From NCBI RefSeq assembly GCF_014843005.1, contig NZ_JACYXM010000006.1:380757-444756 (forward strand): a stretch of 64,000 bases of DNA. The letters run 5' to 3'. The translations under genes were made by a program, and so were the position numbers. Below the pieces are notes generated by a model, which was not told where the DNA came from, did not search any database, and saw nothing but the letters and a program-made list of their open reading frames with translations. Below are positions 1-8,911 of the stretch, piece by piece. Position 1 is the first letter of the stretch. Each line of letters begins with the position of its first letter. This stretch comes from Rhodanobacter sp. DHG33 (GTDB lineage: Bacteria; Pseudomonadota; Gammaproteobacteria; Xanthomonadales; Rhodanobacteraceae).

Positions 1-47
1 GCAGTTCACGCGTTTAGCGTGACAGGCAGCGGTTTCTTCAGTCTTTC

Positions 48-61
48 GGGGGGGGGGGGGG
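48..61. repeat. Poly-G tract (14 G)
   Basis: An uninterrupted run of 14 G lies in the non-coding stretch left of dnaE. Such a run is prone to slippage in replication and sequencing. No gene that I can support reads through it, and the remaining 267 bases left of dnaE hold only small hairpins (for example arms at 6-11 and 17-22). Confidence 0.8.
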
Positions 62-252
62 CTTGCAGCTGACGCAAAATGAGGGCGAGAAGGGTTTTTG
101 CTCCGGCATCGTGAGTGACAGAGCGGTTTCGTCGGCTGGCGGGTGGCCGACGCCGTTCTGGAGCCCGCCGGAGAAAACACTCAAGCCCTTATCGCTGATC
201 CGTAGAGTGACTGGCATTAGGCACACGCAGCGAAGCAGCAAGCCGCCACCCG

Positions 253-271
253 GTAGCCGATACCCGGCTAC
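253..271 (-). terminator. Hairpin over the dnaE stop codon
   Basis: Perfect 7-bp arms (253-259 and 265-271) with a 5-base loop overlap the dnaE stop codon. There is no T tract, so it may only slow transcription or protect the 3' end. Confidence 0.35.
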
Positions 272-3200
272 TCGCCCTTGACCATCCGCAACCGTGCCGC
301 TGCCACCCCCGGCAGCGCACGCACCGCACGCAGCAGGTCGGGAATCGCCTCCACGCGCCATTCCTCGCCTAGCTCAAGATCGGCCTGGGCGTTGGCGTTG
401 TGATAGCCATGCAAGGTGACGCTGGCGCGGCCGCCGCGGAAGCCGGCCAGCGTCTGGCGCAGCTGTGCGGCGAAGCCGGCGTCGATGCCGTTCAACTTCA
501 GCTGCAGCAGGCGCGCGTGCCGGCGGCAGGCATCGGCCAGGGTCATGGCGCTGCGGGCACGGATCTGGAAACCGCCGCCGGAGAATTCGTCGATGCGCAG
601 GCCGCCCTCGACGATCAGCATTTCGTCGCGCACCAGCAGCGGCGCGACCTGCTGGTACAGCTCGCCGAAGAAACTCAGCTCGATCGCGCCGGTGCCGTCT
701 TCCAGCCGCACAAAGGCATCGCTGTCGCCGCGCTTGCGCACGGCCACCACCATGCCGGCGGCCGTCCACGGCGTGTCGGGACCGCGGCGGAAGCGGTTGC
801 CGTCGTCGCCGTCGTTCTTGCGCGGTCTGGGCGGCTGGTAGCGGTCGACGATCTCGCCCAGCGGGCAGGTGGCGAGCTGGGCTAGTTCCTCGCGCCAGGG
901 ATCGACGGGATGGCCGGAGAGGTAGTGGCCCAGCGTGTCGCGCTCGCCCTGCAGCTTCTGCTCCAGCGGCCAGTCGGGTGCGGTGGGCAGGTCGATCTGC
1001 ACAACCGGCGTGGGTGCTCCCATCGCCGCGCCGAACATGTCGTTCTGGCCGGACTGGCGGTCGCGCAGGTGCTGCTCGGCGGCCTTGATGGCGTCCGGCA
1101 GCTGCAGCATCAGGCTGGCGCGGTTGGGCGCCAGCGCATCGAGCGAACCGGAGAGGATCAGCGCTTCGAGCACGCGCCGGTTGAGTTTGGTGGGATCGAC
1201 GCGGCGGCAGAAGTCGGCGAGATCTTTGTAGGCGCCACCACGCTGGCGTTCCGCAACGATGGACTCGCACGCGCCCTGGCCCACGCCCTTGATCGCGCCC
1301 AGCCCGTAGCGGATCACCTTCGGCTCCACCGCAACGAACATGAAGTCCGAGGCGTTCGCGTCCGGCGGCAGCACGGTGAGACCGATCGCCTTGGACTCGT
1401 CGATGAAGGTCACCGCCTTGTCGGTGTTGTCCATGTCCGACGAGATCGTCGCGGCCATGAACTCGGCGGGGTAGTGCGCCTTCAGCCACGCAGTCTGGTA
1501 GGAGACCAGCGCATAGGCGGCGGCGTGCGACTTGTTGAAGCCGTAGCCGGCGAACTTCTCCATGAGATCGAAGATTTCGTCGGACTTGTTGCTGCTCAGC
1601 CCGTCCTTGGCCGTGCCCTCGCGGAACTTGGCGCGCTCCTTCGCCATCTCCTCGACTTTCTTCTTGCCCATCGCGCGGCGCAGCAGATCGGCGCCGCCGA
1701 GCGTGTAACCGCCCACGATCTGCGCCATCTGCATCACCTGCTCCTGGTAGACCATGATGCCGTAGGTCTCTTTCAGGATGGGCTCGACGCGCGGATCGGG
1801 GTAGACCACTTCTTCGCGGCCGTGCTTGCGCGCCACGAAGTTGGGAATCAGGTCCATCGGGCCCGGGCGGTACAGCGCGCCCAGCGCGATGAGGTCGTCG
1901 AAGCGGTCGGGCTTGGCGTCCTTCAGCATGCGCTGCATGCCCGACGATTCGAACTGGAAGATCGCGACCGTCTTCGCCTTCGCGAAGATCTCGGCATAGG
2001 TGGCCGCGTCGTCCAGCGGCAACTTGGCGATGTCCAGCGGTTCCTCGCCGCTCTGCGCGCGGCGCACGTTGATCGCCTTCACGGCCCAGTCGATGATGGT
2101 CAGCGTGCGCAGGCCGAGGAAGTCGAACTTCACCAGGCCGACGGTTTCCACGTCGTCCTTGTCGTACTGGGTGACCACGCCGCCGCCGCCGGCTTCGCAG
2201 TACATCGGCGCGAATTCGGTGAGCGGCTTGGGGCCGATCACCACGCCGCCGGCGTGCTTGCCGACGTTGCGGGTGAGGCTTTCCAGTTTCAGCGCGAGAT
2301 CGATCAGCGGGCGCGCCTCGTCCTCGTCCTGCTCGTACAGCTCGCAGAATTCCTTGACGACGCGCTCGGGTTCCTTCTTCGACTTTTCCGTGCGGCCCAG
2401 CGCGTCGGACAGCGTGAGGTCGAGCGGCCGCGGCGGGATCAGCTTGGCGATCTTGTCCACCGCGCCGTAGCCCATGCCCAGCACGCGGCCGGAATCGCGC
2501 AGCACCGCCTTCGCCGCCATCGAGCCGTAGGTGATGATCTGGCTGACGTGGTCGCGGCCGTACTTGCGCGCCACGTAGTCGATCACCTCGTCGCGGCGAT
2601 CCATGCAGAAGTCGATGTCGAAGTCGGGCATCGACACGCGTTCGGGGTTGAGGAAGCGCTCGAACAGCAGGTTGAACTGCAGCGGGTCGAGGTCGGTGAT
2701 CTTCAGCACCCAGGCCACCAGCGAGCCTGCGCCCGAGCCGCGACCCGGGCCCACCGGAATGCCGTTCTGTTTGCCCCAGTTGATGAAGTCCGCCACGATC
2801 AGGAAGTAGCCGGGGAAGCCCATCTTGATGATGACGTCCAGCTCGCGCTCCAGCCGCGCCTCGTAGTCGGCGAGGCTGTAGCCCTCGGCCAGCGGCGCGG
2901 CGGCGAGCCGTTCCTTCAAGCCCTGCCGCGACAGTTCGCGGATGTGGCTGTCGAGGTCGTAGCCTTCGGGCACCGGGAAATCGGGCAGGTAGTAGGTGCC
3001 GAACTTCAACTCGAGGTTGCAGCGCCTGGCCAGCTCGACGGTGTTTTCCAGCGCCTCGGGAAGGTCCGCGAACAGCTCGGCCATTTCCTCGGGGGATTTC
3101 AGGTACTGCTGGTCGCTGTAGTCGCGCGGCCGTTTGGGATCGGCCAGCACGCGGCCCTGGTGGATGCACACGCGCGCCTCGTGCGCCTCGAAGTCGTCGC

Positions 3201-3813
3201 GCTTGAGGAAACGCACGTCGTTGCTGGCGACGACCGGCAGTTCCAGTTCGGCGGCCAGCGCCAGCGCGGCCGAATTCCAGGCCTCCTCGCCTTCGCGGCC
3301 GCAGCGGGTGAGTTCGAGGTACAGGCGGTCAGGAAAAAGTTTTGCCAGGGGCCGCAGCTTCGCCAGCGCGGCGTCGTGGCCCTGCGAGAGCGCCACGCGC
3401 GCCGTTTCGCTTTCCCGGCCGAGCAGGGCGATCAGGCCGTCCGTCGCGGCGGCGGTAAGCCAGCCTGCATCCACCAGCGCGCGGCCACCGTGCTGCCCTT
3501 CCTGCCATGCCCGGGAGACCAGGCGCGACAGGTTGAGGTAACCCTCGCGATGCTGGCACAGCAGGCTGAGGCGCCAGGGACGCGGGTCGTCCGGCGCGCT
3601 GATCCACAGGTCGCTGCCGCAGATCGGCTTGATGCCCGCCGCGTTGCATGCTTTGTAGAACTTCACCAGCGCGAACATGTTGCTTTCGTCGGTGAGTGCC
3701 ACGGCCGGCATGCCGGCCTGCGCGCACGCAGCAACCATCGCCTTGATGCGAATGGTCGAATCGACCAGCGAGTATTCGCTGTGCAGGTGGGTATGGACGA
3801 AACGTGCAGGCAT
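268..3813 (-). CDS. dnaE: DNA polymerase III alpha subunit DnaE
   Basis: This is the replicative polymerase catalytic subunit, of 1181 residues, the usual length for proteobacterial DnaE. An N-terminal PHP domain begins almost at once (HTHLHSEYS, residues 8-16). The C-family polymerase core carries the motif PDFDIDFC, with D399 and D401 matching the E. coli metal-binding aspartates D401 and D403. A helix-hairpin-helix segment and an OB-fold C-terminus follow. The ATG start puts the PHP motif in its normal place. In many gammaproteobacteria rnhB precedes dnaE, and rnhB is just upstream here, separated by a 65-codon ORF. accA, often the next gene, is not seen before the window ends. Confidence 0.98.
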   Translation of the reverse strand: MPARFVHTHLHSEYSLVDSTIRIKAMVAACAQAGMPAVALTDESNMFALVKFYKACNAAGIKPICGSDLWISAPDDPRPWRLSLLCQHREGYLNLSRLVSRAWQEGQHGGRALVDAGWLTAAATDGLIALLGRESETARVALSQGHDAALAKLRPLAKLFPDRLYLELTRCGREGEEAWNSAALALAAELELPVVASNDVRFLKRDDFEAHEARVCIHQGRVLADPKRPRDYSDQQYLKSPEEMAELFADLPEALENTVELARRCNLELKFGTYYLPDFPVPEGYDLDSHIRELSRQGLKERLAAAPLAEGYSLADYEARLERELDVIIKMGFPGYFLIVADFINWGKQNGIPVGPGRGSGAGSLVAWVLKITDLDPLQFNLLFERFLNPERVSMPDFDIDFCMDRRDEVIDYVARKYGRDHVSQIITYGSMAAKAVLRDSGRVLGMGYGAVDKIAKLIPPRPLDLTLSDALGRTEKSKKEPERVVKEFCELYEQDEDEARPLIDLALKLESLTRNVGKHAGGVVIGPKPLTEFAPMYCEAGGGGVVTQYDKDDVETVGLVKFDFLGLRTLTIIDWAVKAINVRRAQSGEEPLDIAKLPLDDAATYAEIFAKAKTVAIFQFESSGMQRMLKDAKPDRFDDLIALGALYRPGPMDLIPNFVARKHGREEVVYPDPRVEPILKETYGIMVYQEQVMQMAQIVGGYTLGGADLLRRAMGKKKVEEMAKERAKFREGTAKDGLSSNKSDEIFDLMEKFAGYGFNKSHAAAYALVSYQTAWLKAHYPAEFMAATISSDMDNTDKAVTFIDESKAIGLTVLPPDANASDFMFVAVEPKVIRYGLGAIKGVGQGACESIVAERQRGGAYKDLADFCRRVDPTKLNRRVLEALILSGSLDALAPNRASLMLQLPDAIKAAEQHLRDRQSGQNDMFGAAMGAPTPVVQIDLPTAPDWPLEQKLQGERDTLGHYLSGHPVDPWREELAQLATCPLGEIVDRYQPPRPRKNDGDDGNRFRRGPDTPWTAAGMVVAVRKRGDSDAFVRLEDGTGAIELSFFGELYQQVAPLLVRDEMLIVEGGLRIDEFSGGGFQIRARSAMTLADACRRHARLLQLKLNGIDAGFAAQLRQTLAGFRGGRASVTLHGYHNANAQADLELGEEWRVEAIPDLLRAVRALPGVAAARLRMVKGE

Positions 3814-3918
3814 GCGGACTCACCGGGTGAGTCCGGGAAGGCTAACCGTGGCGAAGCCGGCTCACAAGCTTGACAGAACGGCGATCAGGGCACGTTGCCG
3901 GCAGCCAAGGTCGGCGGT

Positions 3919-4116
3919 TCAGCGCACGTGGAAGCATTCGTCCGGTTCGGCCGCCACGTAATGCGCAAGGCCGTCTACCAGCAGCGGTTGGAGATCGTAG
4001 TCGACGTGCGGCGGATTCGGCGCGGCTCTCGCCGCGGCTGCAGCCGGGCTGGCGGGCAACGGGGCATCGACGGGCGGCTGATCGATGGAAGGTCGGCGGT
4101 TCGATGGAAGCATCAT
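3919..4116 (-). CDS. Small hypothetical protein (65 aa) between rnhB and dnaE
   Basis: I do not recognise this protein. It starts with a double ATG (4116 and 4113). A good Shine-Dalgarno AGGAG lies 7 bases before the first ATG, which favours a real gene over chance. The N-terminal half is rich in Pro and Ala and looks disordered. The C-terminal half is ordered and acidic (VDYDLQPLLVDGLAHYVAAE) and ends DECFHVR. No signal peptide or membrane segment is seen. It lies in the same direction as rnhB and dnaE, about 100 bases before dnaE, so it is probably co-transcribed with them. No function is proposed. Confidence 0.6.
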   Translation of the reverse strand: MMLPSNRRPSIDQPPVDAPLPASPAAAAARAAPNPPHVDYDLQPLLVDGLAHYVAAEPDECFHVR

Positions 4117-4315
4117 GGCACGGCTCCTGCGGTTCGTTGCGGTGGACGGCCATGCAGCAGCGACAGGTTCTTCCGCATGGCCGGTGCGTCCGTGCGGGCG
4201 ATGGTCCCGGTGACTATGATGCGCCCGGCCGGTGAAGGGTTGCATGCGATTTTTGCGCACCGTTCCACTTTTCCGCGCGACGTTGCGCCTGCGCGACAGG
4301 GCTGCCGGCGGCTCG

Positions 4316-4924
4316 TCAGAACAGCACGCCCTGGTCGAGCAACACACGTACCGGCGCGAAGCTGCGCCGGTGCTCCGCGCAGGGCCCGAGCTGCTGCAGC
4401 GCGGCGAGGTGGGCAGGTGTGGGGTAGCCCTTGTGCACGGCGAAACCGTAGCCGGGGTGGACCGCTTCCAGCGCCACCATCAGCCGGTCGCGGGTGACCT
4501 TGGCGAGAATGGAGGCGGCGCTGATCGCCGGTTCCAGCGCGTCGCCGCCCACGATGGCGCGGCCAGGGCAGGGCAGATCCTTCGGCAGCTTATTACCGTC
4601 CACCAGGGCTTCATGCGCGGCCGGTACGAGGCCGGCCACCGCGCGGCTCATGCCGGCCATGGTGGCCTGGAAGATGTTGAGGCGATCGATCTCTTCCGCT
4701 TCCACCAGCACGATGCAATGCGCCAGCGCGCGTTCGACGATCTGCGGGTACAGCGCCTCGCGCTTCTTTTCGCTGAGCTTCTTTGAATCGTCGAGGCCGG
4801 CGATGGGGCGGTCGGGATCGAGGATCACCGCGGCCACCACCACCGGACCGGCCAACGGGCCACGCCCGGCCTCGTCCACGCCCGCTTTTAAAAAACGTTG
4901 GTTTGATGGAGCTTCGACGTTCAT
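4316..4924 (-). CDS. rnhB: Ribonuclease HII
   Basis: RNase HII removes RNA primers and misincorporated ribonucleotides from RNA-DNA hybrids. The 202-residue product has the family signature [11 protein letters not shown] near residue 16, with the first catalytic Asp-Glu pair, then GLDDSKKLS and a later region with [13 protein letters not shown]. The ATG at 4924 was chosen because the longer upstream reading runs into the REP-like repeat; its SD is weak (AGGA about 14 bases upstream). In relatives lpxB usually precedes rnhB. Here the upstream neighbour is HMG-CoA lyase, which suggests a rearrangement at this edge. Confidence 0.95.
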   Translation of the reverse strand: MNVEAPSNQRFLKAGVDEAGRGPLAGPVVVAAVILDPDRPIAGLDDSKKLSEKKREALYPQIVERALAHCIVLVEAEEIDRLNIFQATMAGMSRAVAGLVPAAHEALVDGNKLPKDLPCPGRAIVGGDALEPAISAASILAKVTRDRLMVALEAVHPGYGFAVHKGYPTPAHLAALQQLGPCAEHRRSFAPVRVLLDQGVLF

Positions 4925-4971
4925 GGATACAGATGTGTTCCTGAGTTCGAAATCGCACGGCACGTTGGCCT

Positions 4972-5103
4972 CCTCTCCCCTGCGGGGAGAGGATTGAGGT
5001 GAGGGGCGGGTGCTCGCGACGGTGTTGATCGAAATGCGCTTTGATGCGGAGTCTGCGCAAGCGTGACCTCTCACCCCAGCCTTCTCCCCACAGGGGAGAG
5101 GGA
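4972..5103. repeat. REP-like inverted pair (copy 1)
   Basis: Two palindromic elements face each other. The left has arms CCTCTCCCC/GGGGAGAGG (4972-4992), followed by GAGGTGAGGGGCGGG. The right begins with CCTCTCACCCCAGCC (5067-5081) and continues into TTCTCCCC ACA GGGGAGAG (to 5101). The flanks are complementary, so the whole can fold as one large inverted pair, as in BIME/REP elements. It fills the gap between HMG-CoA lyase and rnhB. A near-identical pair is at 23471-23605. Confidence 0.8.
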
Positions 5104-5104
5104 G

Positions 5105-6025
5105 TCAAGCCGCCGTACGCGCCCGCGTCACGCGGCTGGCGGTGTCCTTGTGCAGCTGCGCGGACAGCCAGGCGCCGGTGGCGATCAGCAGGTCGAGATC
5201 GACGCCGGTTTCCATGCCCATGCCATGCAGCATGTAAACCACGTCCTCGCTGGCCACGTTGCCCGTCGCCCCCTTGGCGTAGGGGCAGCCGCCGGTGCCG
5301 GAGACGGCGCTGTCCACCACGCGTACGCCCTCTTCGAGGCAGGCGAGGATGTTCGCCAGCGCCTGTCCGTAGGTGTCGTGGAAATGCACGGCCAGCGCCT
5401 CCATGGGCACGGCTTGCGCCACGGCATGCAGCATCGCGCGCGCCTTGGCCGGCGTGCCGACGCCGATGGTGTCGCCCAGCGAGATTTCATGGCAGCCGAG
5501 TTCGTGCAGCCGCTGCGCTACGCGCACCACATCGCGTACCGGCACCTCGCCCTGGTAGGGGCAGCCGAGCACGGTGGAGACGTACCCGCGCACGGCCACG
5601 CCATCGGCTTTCGCGCGCTCCAGCACCGGCACGAAACGCTCGATCGATTCGTCGATGGAGGCGTTGACGTTCTTGCGGTTGAATGCCTCGCTGGCGGCGG
5701 TGAACACGGCGACCTCGTTGGCGCCGACTTCGCGCGCACGCTCGTAGCCCTGCAGGTTCGGCACCAGCACGGGATAGCTCACGCCAGGCGCCTTGCGGAT
5801 GCCGCAGAATACTTCCGCCGCGTCGGCCAGCTGCGGCACCCACTTCGGGCTGACGAAGCTGGTGGCCTCGATGGTTTTCAGGCCGGTGGACGAAAGCCGG
5901 TCGATCAGCGCGATCTTCACCTCGGCCGGCAGCAGGGTCTTCTCGTTCTGCAAGCCGTCGCGGGCGCCGACTTCGACGATGCGGACCGTATTTGCGGCAT
6001 TGCGTGTGGTGGCGACGTTAGACAT
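5105..6025 (-). CDS. liuE: Hydroxymethylglutaryl-CoA lyase
   Basis: It cleaves 3-hydroxy-3-methylglutaryl-CoA to acetoacetate and acetyl-CoA, the last step of leucine degradation. The 306 residues form a DRE-TIM barrel. VEVGARDGLQNE near the N-terminus gives the catalytic Arg-Asp. The metal-binding HFHDTYG and the signature loop GTGGCPYAKGATGN with the active-site Cys come near the C-terminal end. The ATG at 6025 was preferred over an upstream in-frame start because it has an AAAGG 8 bases upstream and gives the usual N-terminus. It is the last gene of the leftward liuC-VOC-liuD-ABM-liuE run. Confidence 0.95.
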   Translation of the reverse strand: MSNVATTRNAANTVRIVEVGARDGLQNEKTLLPAEVKIALIDRLSSTGLKTIEATSFVSPKWVPQLADAAEVFCGIRKAPGVSYPVLVPNLQGYERAREVGANEVAVFTAASEAFNRKNVNASIDESIERFVPVLERAKADGVAVRGYVSTVLGCPYQGEVPVRDVVRVAQRLHELGCHEISLGDTIGVGTPAKARAMLHAVAQAVPMEALAVHFHDTYGQALANILACLEEGVRVVDSAVSGTGGCPYAKGATGNVASEDVVYMLHGMGMETGVDLDLLIATGAWLSAQLHKDTASRVTRARTAA

Positions 6026-6041
6026 CGATTGGCCTTTAGCT

Positions 6042-6344
6042 TTAGGAGGCGTGGACAAAATGGCCAACCAGGGTTTCTTCGCTGGTCAATACATCGCAGC
6101 GTCGATCCAGTTCGGCATAGGCCGAGGCATGGTACTGGCGGAACCCCGCATAGGCTTCCTGCGTCGCCCATTGGTCTATGGTGAGATAAACGTCCGCCTG
6201 ATCGGCGTCGTGCAACAGTTGGGTGGCAAGCCACGCCGGATCCTTTCGGAACAGCGCAGCCCAACTGCCCTCGTCGGCATAGTGCTTCTCGAACTCGGCT
6301 TCTTGCCCGGCAACAACACGGAAGCGCCAGATGATAGTGAACAT
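6042..6344 (-). CDS. ABM-fold (antibiotic biosynthesis monooxygenase-like) small protein
   Basis: This 100-residue protein begins MFTIIWRFRVVAGQEAEFE, the typical start of a dimeric alpha/beta ferredoxin-like ABM domain. It continues with a YLTIDQWATQEAY strand-helix unit. Its direct role is unknown; members include monooxygenases and structural homologues without activity. It lies between liuD and liuE with gaps of 34 and 16 bases, so it is almost surely in the same transcript. The start has a G-rich SD-like stretch. Its presence in the leucine catabolic operon is the main clue to its job. Confidence 0.75.
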   Translation of the reverse strand: MFTIIWRFRVVAGQEAEFEKHYADEGSWAALFRKDPAWLATQLLHDADQADVYLTIDQWATQEAYAGFRQYHASAYAELDRRCDVLTSEETLVGHFVHAS

Positions 6345-6378
6345 GGAGCCCCCGGGATCAAGAGGGAAGCGGTATTCG

Positions 6379-8367
6379 TCAGGAGACGAACCGTACAAGT
6401 ACGCTGTCGGCCTCGACGAAGTCGCCCTGAGTCGCGTTCATACTCTCGATGGTGCCGGCGCGCGGTGCCTTCAAGGCCAGTTCCATCTTCATGGCTTCCA
6501 TCACCAGCAGCTCCTGGCCTTCCTCGACACTGTCGCCCGGCTTGGCTTTCACCAGCACGATGCGGCCAGGCATGGGCGCGACGACCTGGTTGCCGCCGGC
6601 GCTGTCCTTCGATGCCCAGGCGTAGGCGGCGGCGCGGTCTAGGCGCCAGCGACGGCCGTCGGCATCGTGCAGCAGCACGCGATGCGCATTGCTGCGCAGG
6701 GCATGGCGTTCGGCCTCGTTGCCGAAGCGGGCGCCGAGCGCGTCGCCGTCGAAGCGCGCGCCGTGCACTTCGCAGGCATCGTCGCCGTGGCGCAGCCGGT
6801 AGTCGCCGGCGTGACCGTGCGCTTCGATTTCGTAGCGCGCCTCGCCGCGCGCCAGCGCGACGACGCGCTTGCCGGCATGGCCCACACGCCAGGCATCGGC
6901 GCTGGCCCAGGGGGAATGCGGGTCGGCGCGATCGGCCGCGACGTGCGCTTCGTCATGCAGCAGCGCAGCGGTAGCGGCCGCGAACAGCGTGCGCGCGTCG
7001 GGCTCGCCATGGCCGGTCACGAATTCGTCGAGGTGACGGTCGAGGTAGCCAGTGTCGATGCTCGCCTCAGTGATCGCCGGGTGGCGCGCCAGCCGCTCGA
7101 GGAAGGCGATGTTGGATTTCGGACCTTCGATCTCGCATTCGGCCAGCGCCTCGCGCAGGCGCTGTAGGGCCTGCGGGCGGTCCACGTCCCACACGATCAG
7201 CTTGGCGATCATCGGGTCGTAGAAGATCGTCACCGTGTCGCCCTGCGCCACGCCGCCGTCGATGCGCACATGATGCGAAGGTTCGGGCAGGCGCAGCGTA
7301 TGCAGCTTGCCGGAGCCGGGCAGGAAATTCTGCTCGGGGTCTTCCGCGTACAGGCGTACCTCGATGGCATGGCCGTGCGAGGCGACCTGCTCCTGGGTGA
7401 GCGGCAGCGCCTCGCCGTGCGCGATGCGCAGCTGCCATTCGACGAGGTCGATGCCGTGGGTGAGCTCGGTGACCGGGTGCTCCACCTGCAGGCGCGTGTT
7501 CATTTCCATGAAATGGAAATCGCCCTGCGGACCCACGATGAATTCCACCGTGCCCGCGCCCACGTAGTTCACCGCCTTGGCCGCGGCTACCGCGGCGGCG
7601 CCCATCGCCGCACGCGTCTCGGGGGTGAGGAAGGGCGACGGCGTTTCTTCCAGCACCTTCTGGTAGCGGCGCTGCGCCGAGCACTCGCGCTCGTCGAGGT
7701 GGATCACGTGGCCATGGCGGTCGCCGAAAACCTGGAATTCGATGTGGCGCGGATGCTCGACATAGCGCTCCAGCAGCATGCTGGCGTCGCCGAACGCCGC
7801 CTGCGCCACGCGCTGCGCCGTGGCCAGCGCTTCGGGGAATGCCGCATCGCTGCGCACGATCTGCATGCCCTTGCCGCCGCCGCCCGCCGAGGGCTTGATG
7901 ATCAGCGGATAGCCGATGGCGTGCGCCTGCTCGGCGAGGAAGGCGTTGTCCTGGTTGTCGCCGTTGTAGCCGGGCACCAGCGGCACGGCGTGCTTCGCCA
8001 TCAGCACCTTGGCGGCGGACTTGGAGCCCATCGCCTCGATGCTTTCGGGGTCGGGGCCGATGAACACGATGCCCGCATCGGCGCAGGCCCGCGAGAACGC
8101 GGTGTTCTCGGACAGAAAGCCGTAGCCGGGATGGATGGCCTGTGCGCCGCTCTTCTTCGCAGCGTCGAGGATCGTGTCGATGCGCAGGTAGGATTCCGCC
8201 GGACGCGGGCCGCCGATGGGCCACGCCTCGTCGGCGAGGCGCACGTGCTGCGCGTCGCGGTCCGCTTCCGAATACACCGCGATGCTGCGGATGCCGAGCC
8301 GCCGGCAGGTGCGGATCACGCGGCAGGCGATCTCGCCGCGGTTGGCGATCAGTACGCGTTCGAACAT
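6379..8367 (-). CDS. liuD: Methylcrotonyl-CoA carboxylase, biotin-containing alpha subunit
   Basis: This subunit carboxylates biotin with ATP and bicarbonate and carries it to the beta subunit, which converts 3-methylcrotonyl-CoA to 3-methylglutaconyl-CoA. The 662 residues hold an N-terminal biotin carboxylase domain (FERVLIANRGEIACRVIRT), the ATP-grasp Gly-rich loop PSAGGGGKGMQIV, and a C-terminal biotinyl domain with VMEAMKMEL, whose Lys is the biotin site. The start has AAGGA at good spacing. Its partner liuB lies about 5.4 kb away at 13769-15376 rather than next door, which is unusual. A pyruvate or acetyl-CoA carboxylase is unlikely given the neighbours. Confidence 0.93.
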   Translation of the reverse strand: MFERVLIANRGEIACRVIRTCRRLGIRSIAVYSEADRDAQHVRLADEAWPIGGPRPAESYLRIDTILDAAKKSGAQAIHPGYGFLSENTAFSRACADAGIVFIGPDPESIEAMGSKSAAKVLMAKHAVPLVPGYNGDNQDNAFLAEQAHAIGYPLIIKPSAGGGGKGMQIVRSDAAFPEALATAQRVAQAAFGDASMLLERYVEHPRHIEFQVFGDRHGHVIHLDERECSAQRRYQKVLEETPSPFLTPETRAAMGAAAVAAAKAVNYVGAGTVEFIVGPQGDFHFMEMNTRLQVEHPVTELTHGIDLVEWQLRIAHGEALPLTQEQVASHGHAIEVRLYAEDPEQNFLPGSGKLHTLRLPEPSHHVRIDGGVAQGDTVTIFYDPMIAKLIVWDVDRPQALQRLREALAECEIEGPKSNIAFLERLARHPAITEASIDTGYLDRHLDEFVTGHGEPDARTLFAAATAALLHDEAHVAADRADPHSPWASADAWRVGHAGKRVVALARGEARYEIEAHGHAGDYRLRHGDDACEVHGARFDGDALGARFGNEAERHALRSNAHRVLLHDADGRRWRLDRAAAYAWASKDSAGGNQVVAPMPGRIVLVKAKPGDSVEEGQELLVMEAMKMELALKAPRAGTIESMNATQGDFVEADSVLVRFVS

Positions 8368-8505
8368 GCGGGTTCCTTGCGGTCGTGCGTGGGTTGCCAA
8401 GCACGCAAAAATAGCAGACGGCGCCCTGCAAACTGAGGCGCGGCGCAGCATGGCCTGCGCCACGGCATTTCCGGGCGCGAAGGCGAATGCCGCCTGCGGA
8501 CTGCG

Positions 8506-8889
8506 TCAGCCGGGACGATGGCAGACGGCCTCGATGTTGTGGCCGTCCGGATCGAGCACGAAGGCGGCGTAGTAGTCGGGGTGGTAGTGCGGGCGCAGTC
8601 CGGGAGTGCCGTTGTCGGTGCCGCCGGCCGCCAGCGCGGCGCGATGGAAGGCGTCCACCATGGCGCGGTCGTCCGCGACGAGGGCGACATGCATTTTCGC
8701 GCCCACCGGCGCCTGGCTGATCCACACCGAGGGTTTGCCGTCGCGGCCGAAGCCGGCATGGGCGCGGTCGCCGGTCTGCTCCGCACCGACCTCCAATGCC
8801 AGGCCCGCGCCGAGCGGGGCCAATGCCTGCAGGTAGAACGCCTTGCTGCGTGCGTAGTCGGAAACGGGCAGGCCGAGGTGATCGATCAT
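8506..8889 (-). CDS. VOC-family (glyoxalase/bleomycin-resistance fold) protein
   Basis: The 127-residue protein opens MIDHLGLPVSDYARSKAFY, the classic first beta-alpha-beta unit of the vicinal oxygen chelate fold. It ends with AFVLDPDGHNIEAVCH, which carries the usual C-terminal metal-ligand Glu. An AAGGAGG Shine-Dalgarno lies five bases before the ATG. It sits 22 bases after liuC, so it is co-transcribed with the leucine genes. The substrate is unknown; dioxygenase, lyase and binding-protein members all look alike at this level. Confidence 0.85.
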   Translation of the reverse strand: MIDHLGLPVSDYARSKAFYLQALAPLGAGLALEVGAEQTGDRAHAGFGRDGKPSVWISQAPVGAKMHVALVADDRAMVDAFHRAALAAGGTDNGTPGLRPHYHPDYYAAFVLDPDGHNIEAVCHRPG

Positions 8890-8911
8890 GAAGGCCTCCT
8901 TGGGCGAGGCG

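Noticed and set aside
910-3873. 987-codon open frame on the plus strand opposite dnaE
   Set aside because: Its composition is that of an antisense shadow of a high-G+C gene (His/Arg/Val/Gln-rich, no domains), while the minus frame is clearly DnaE.
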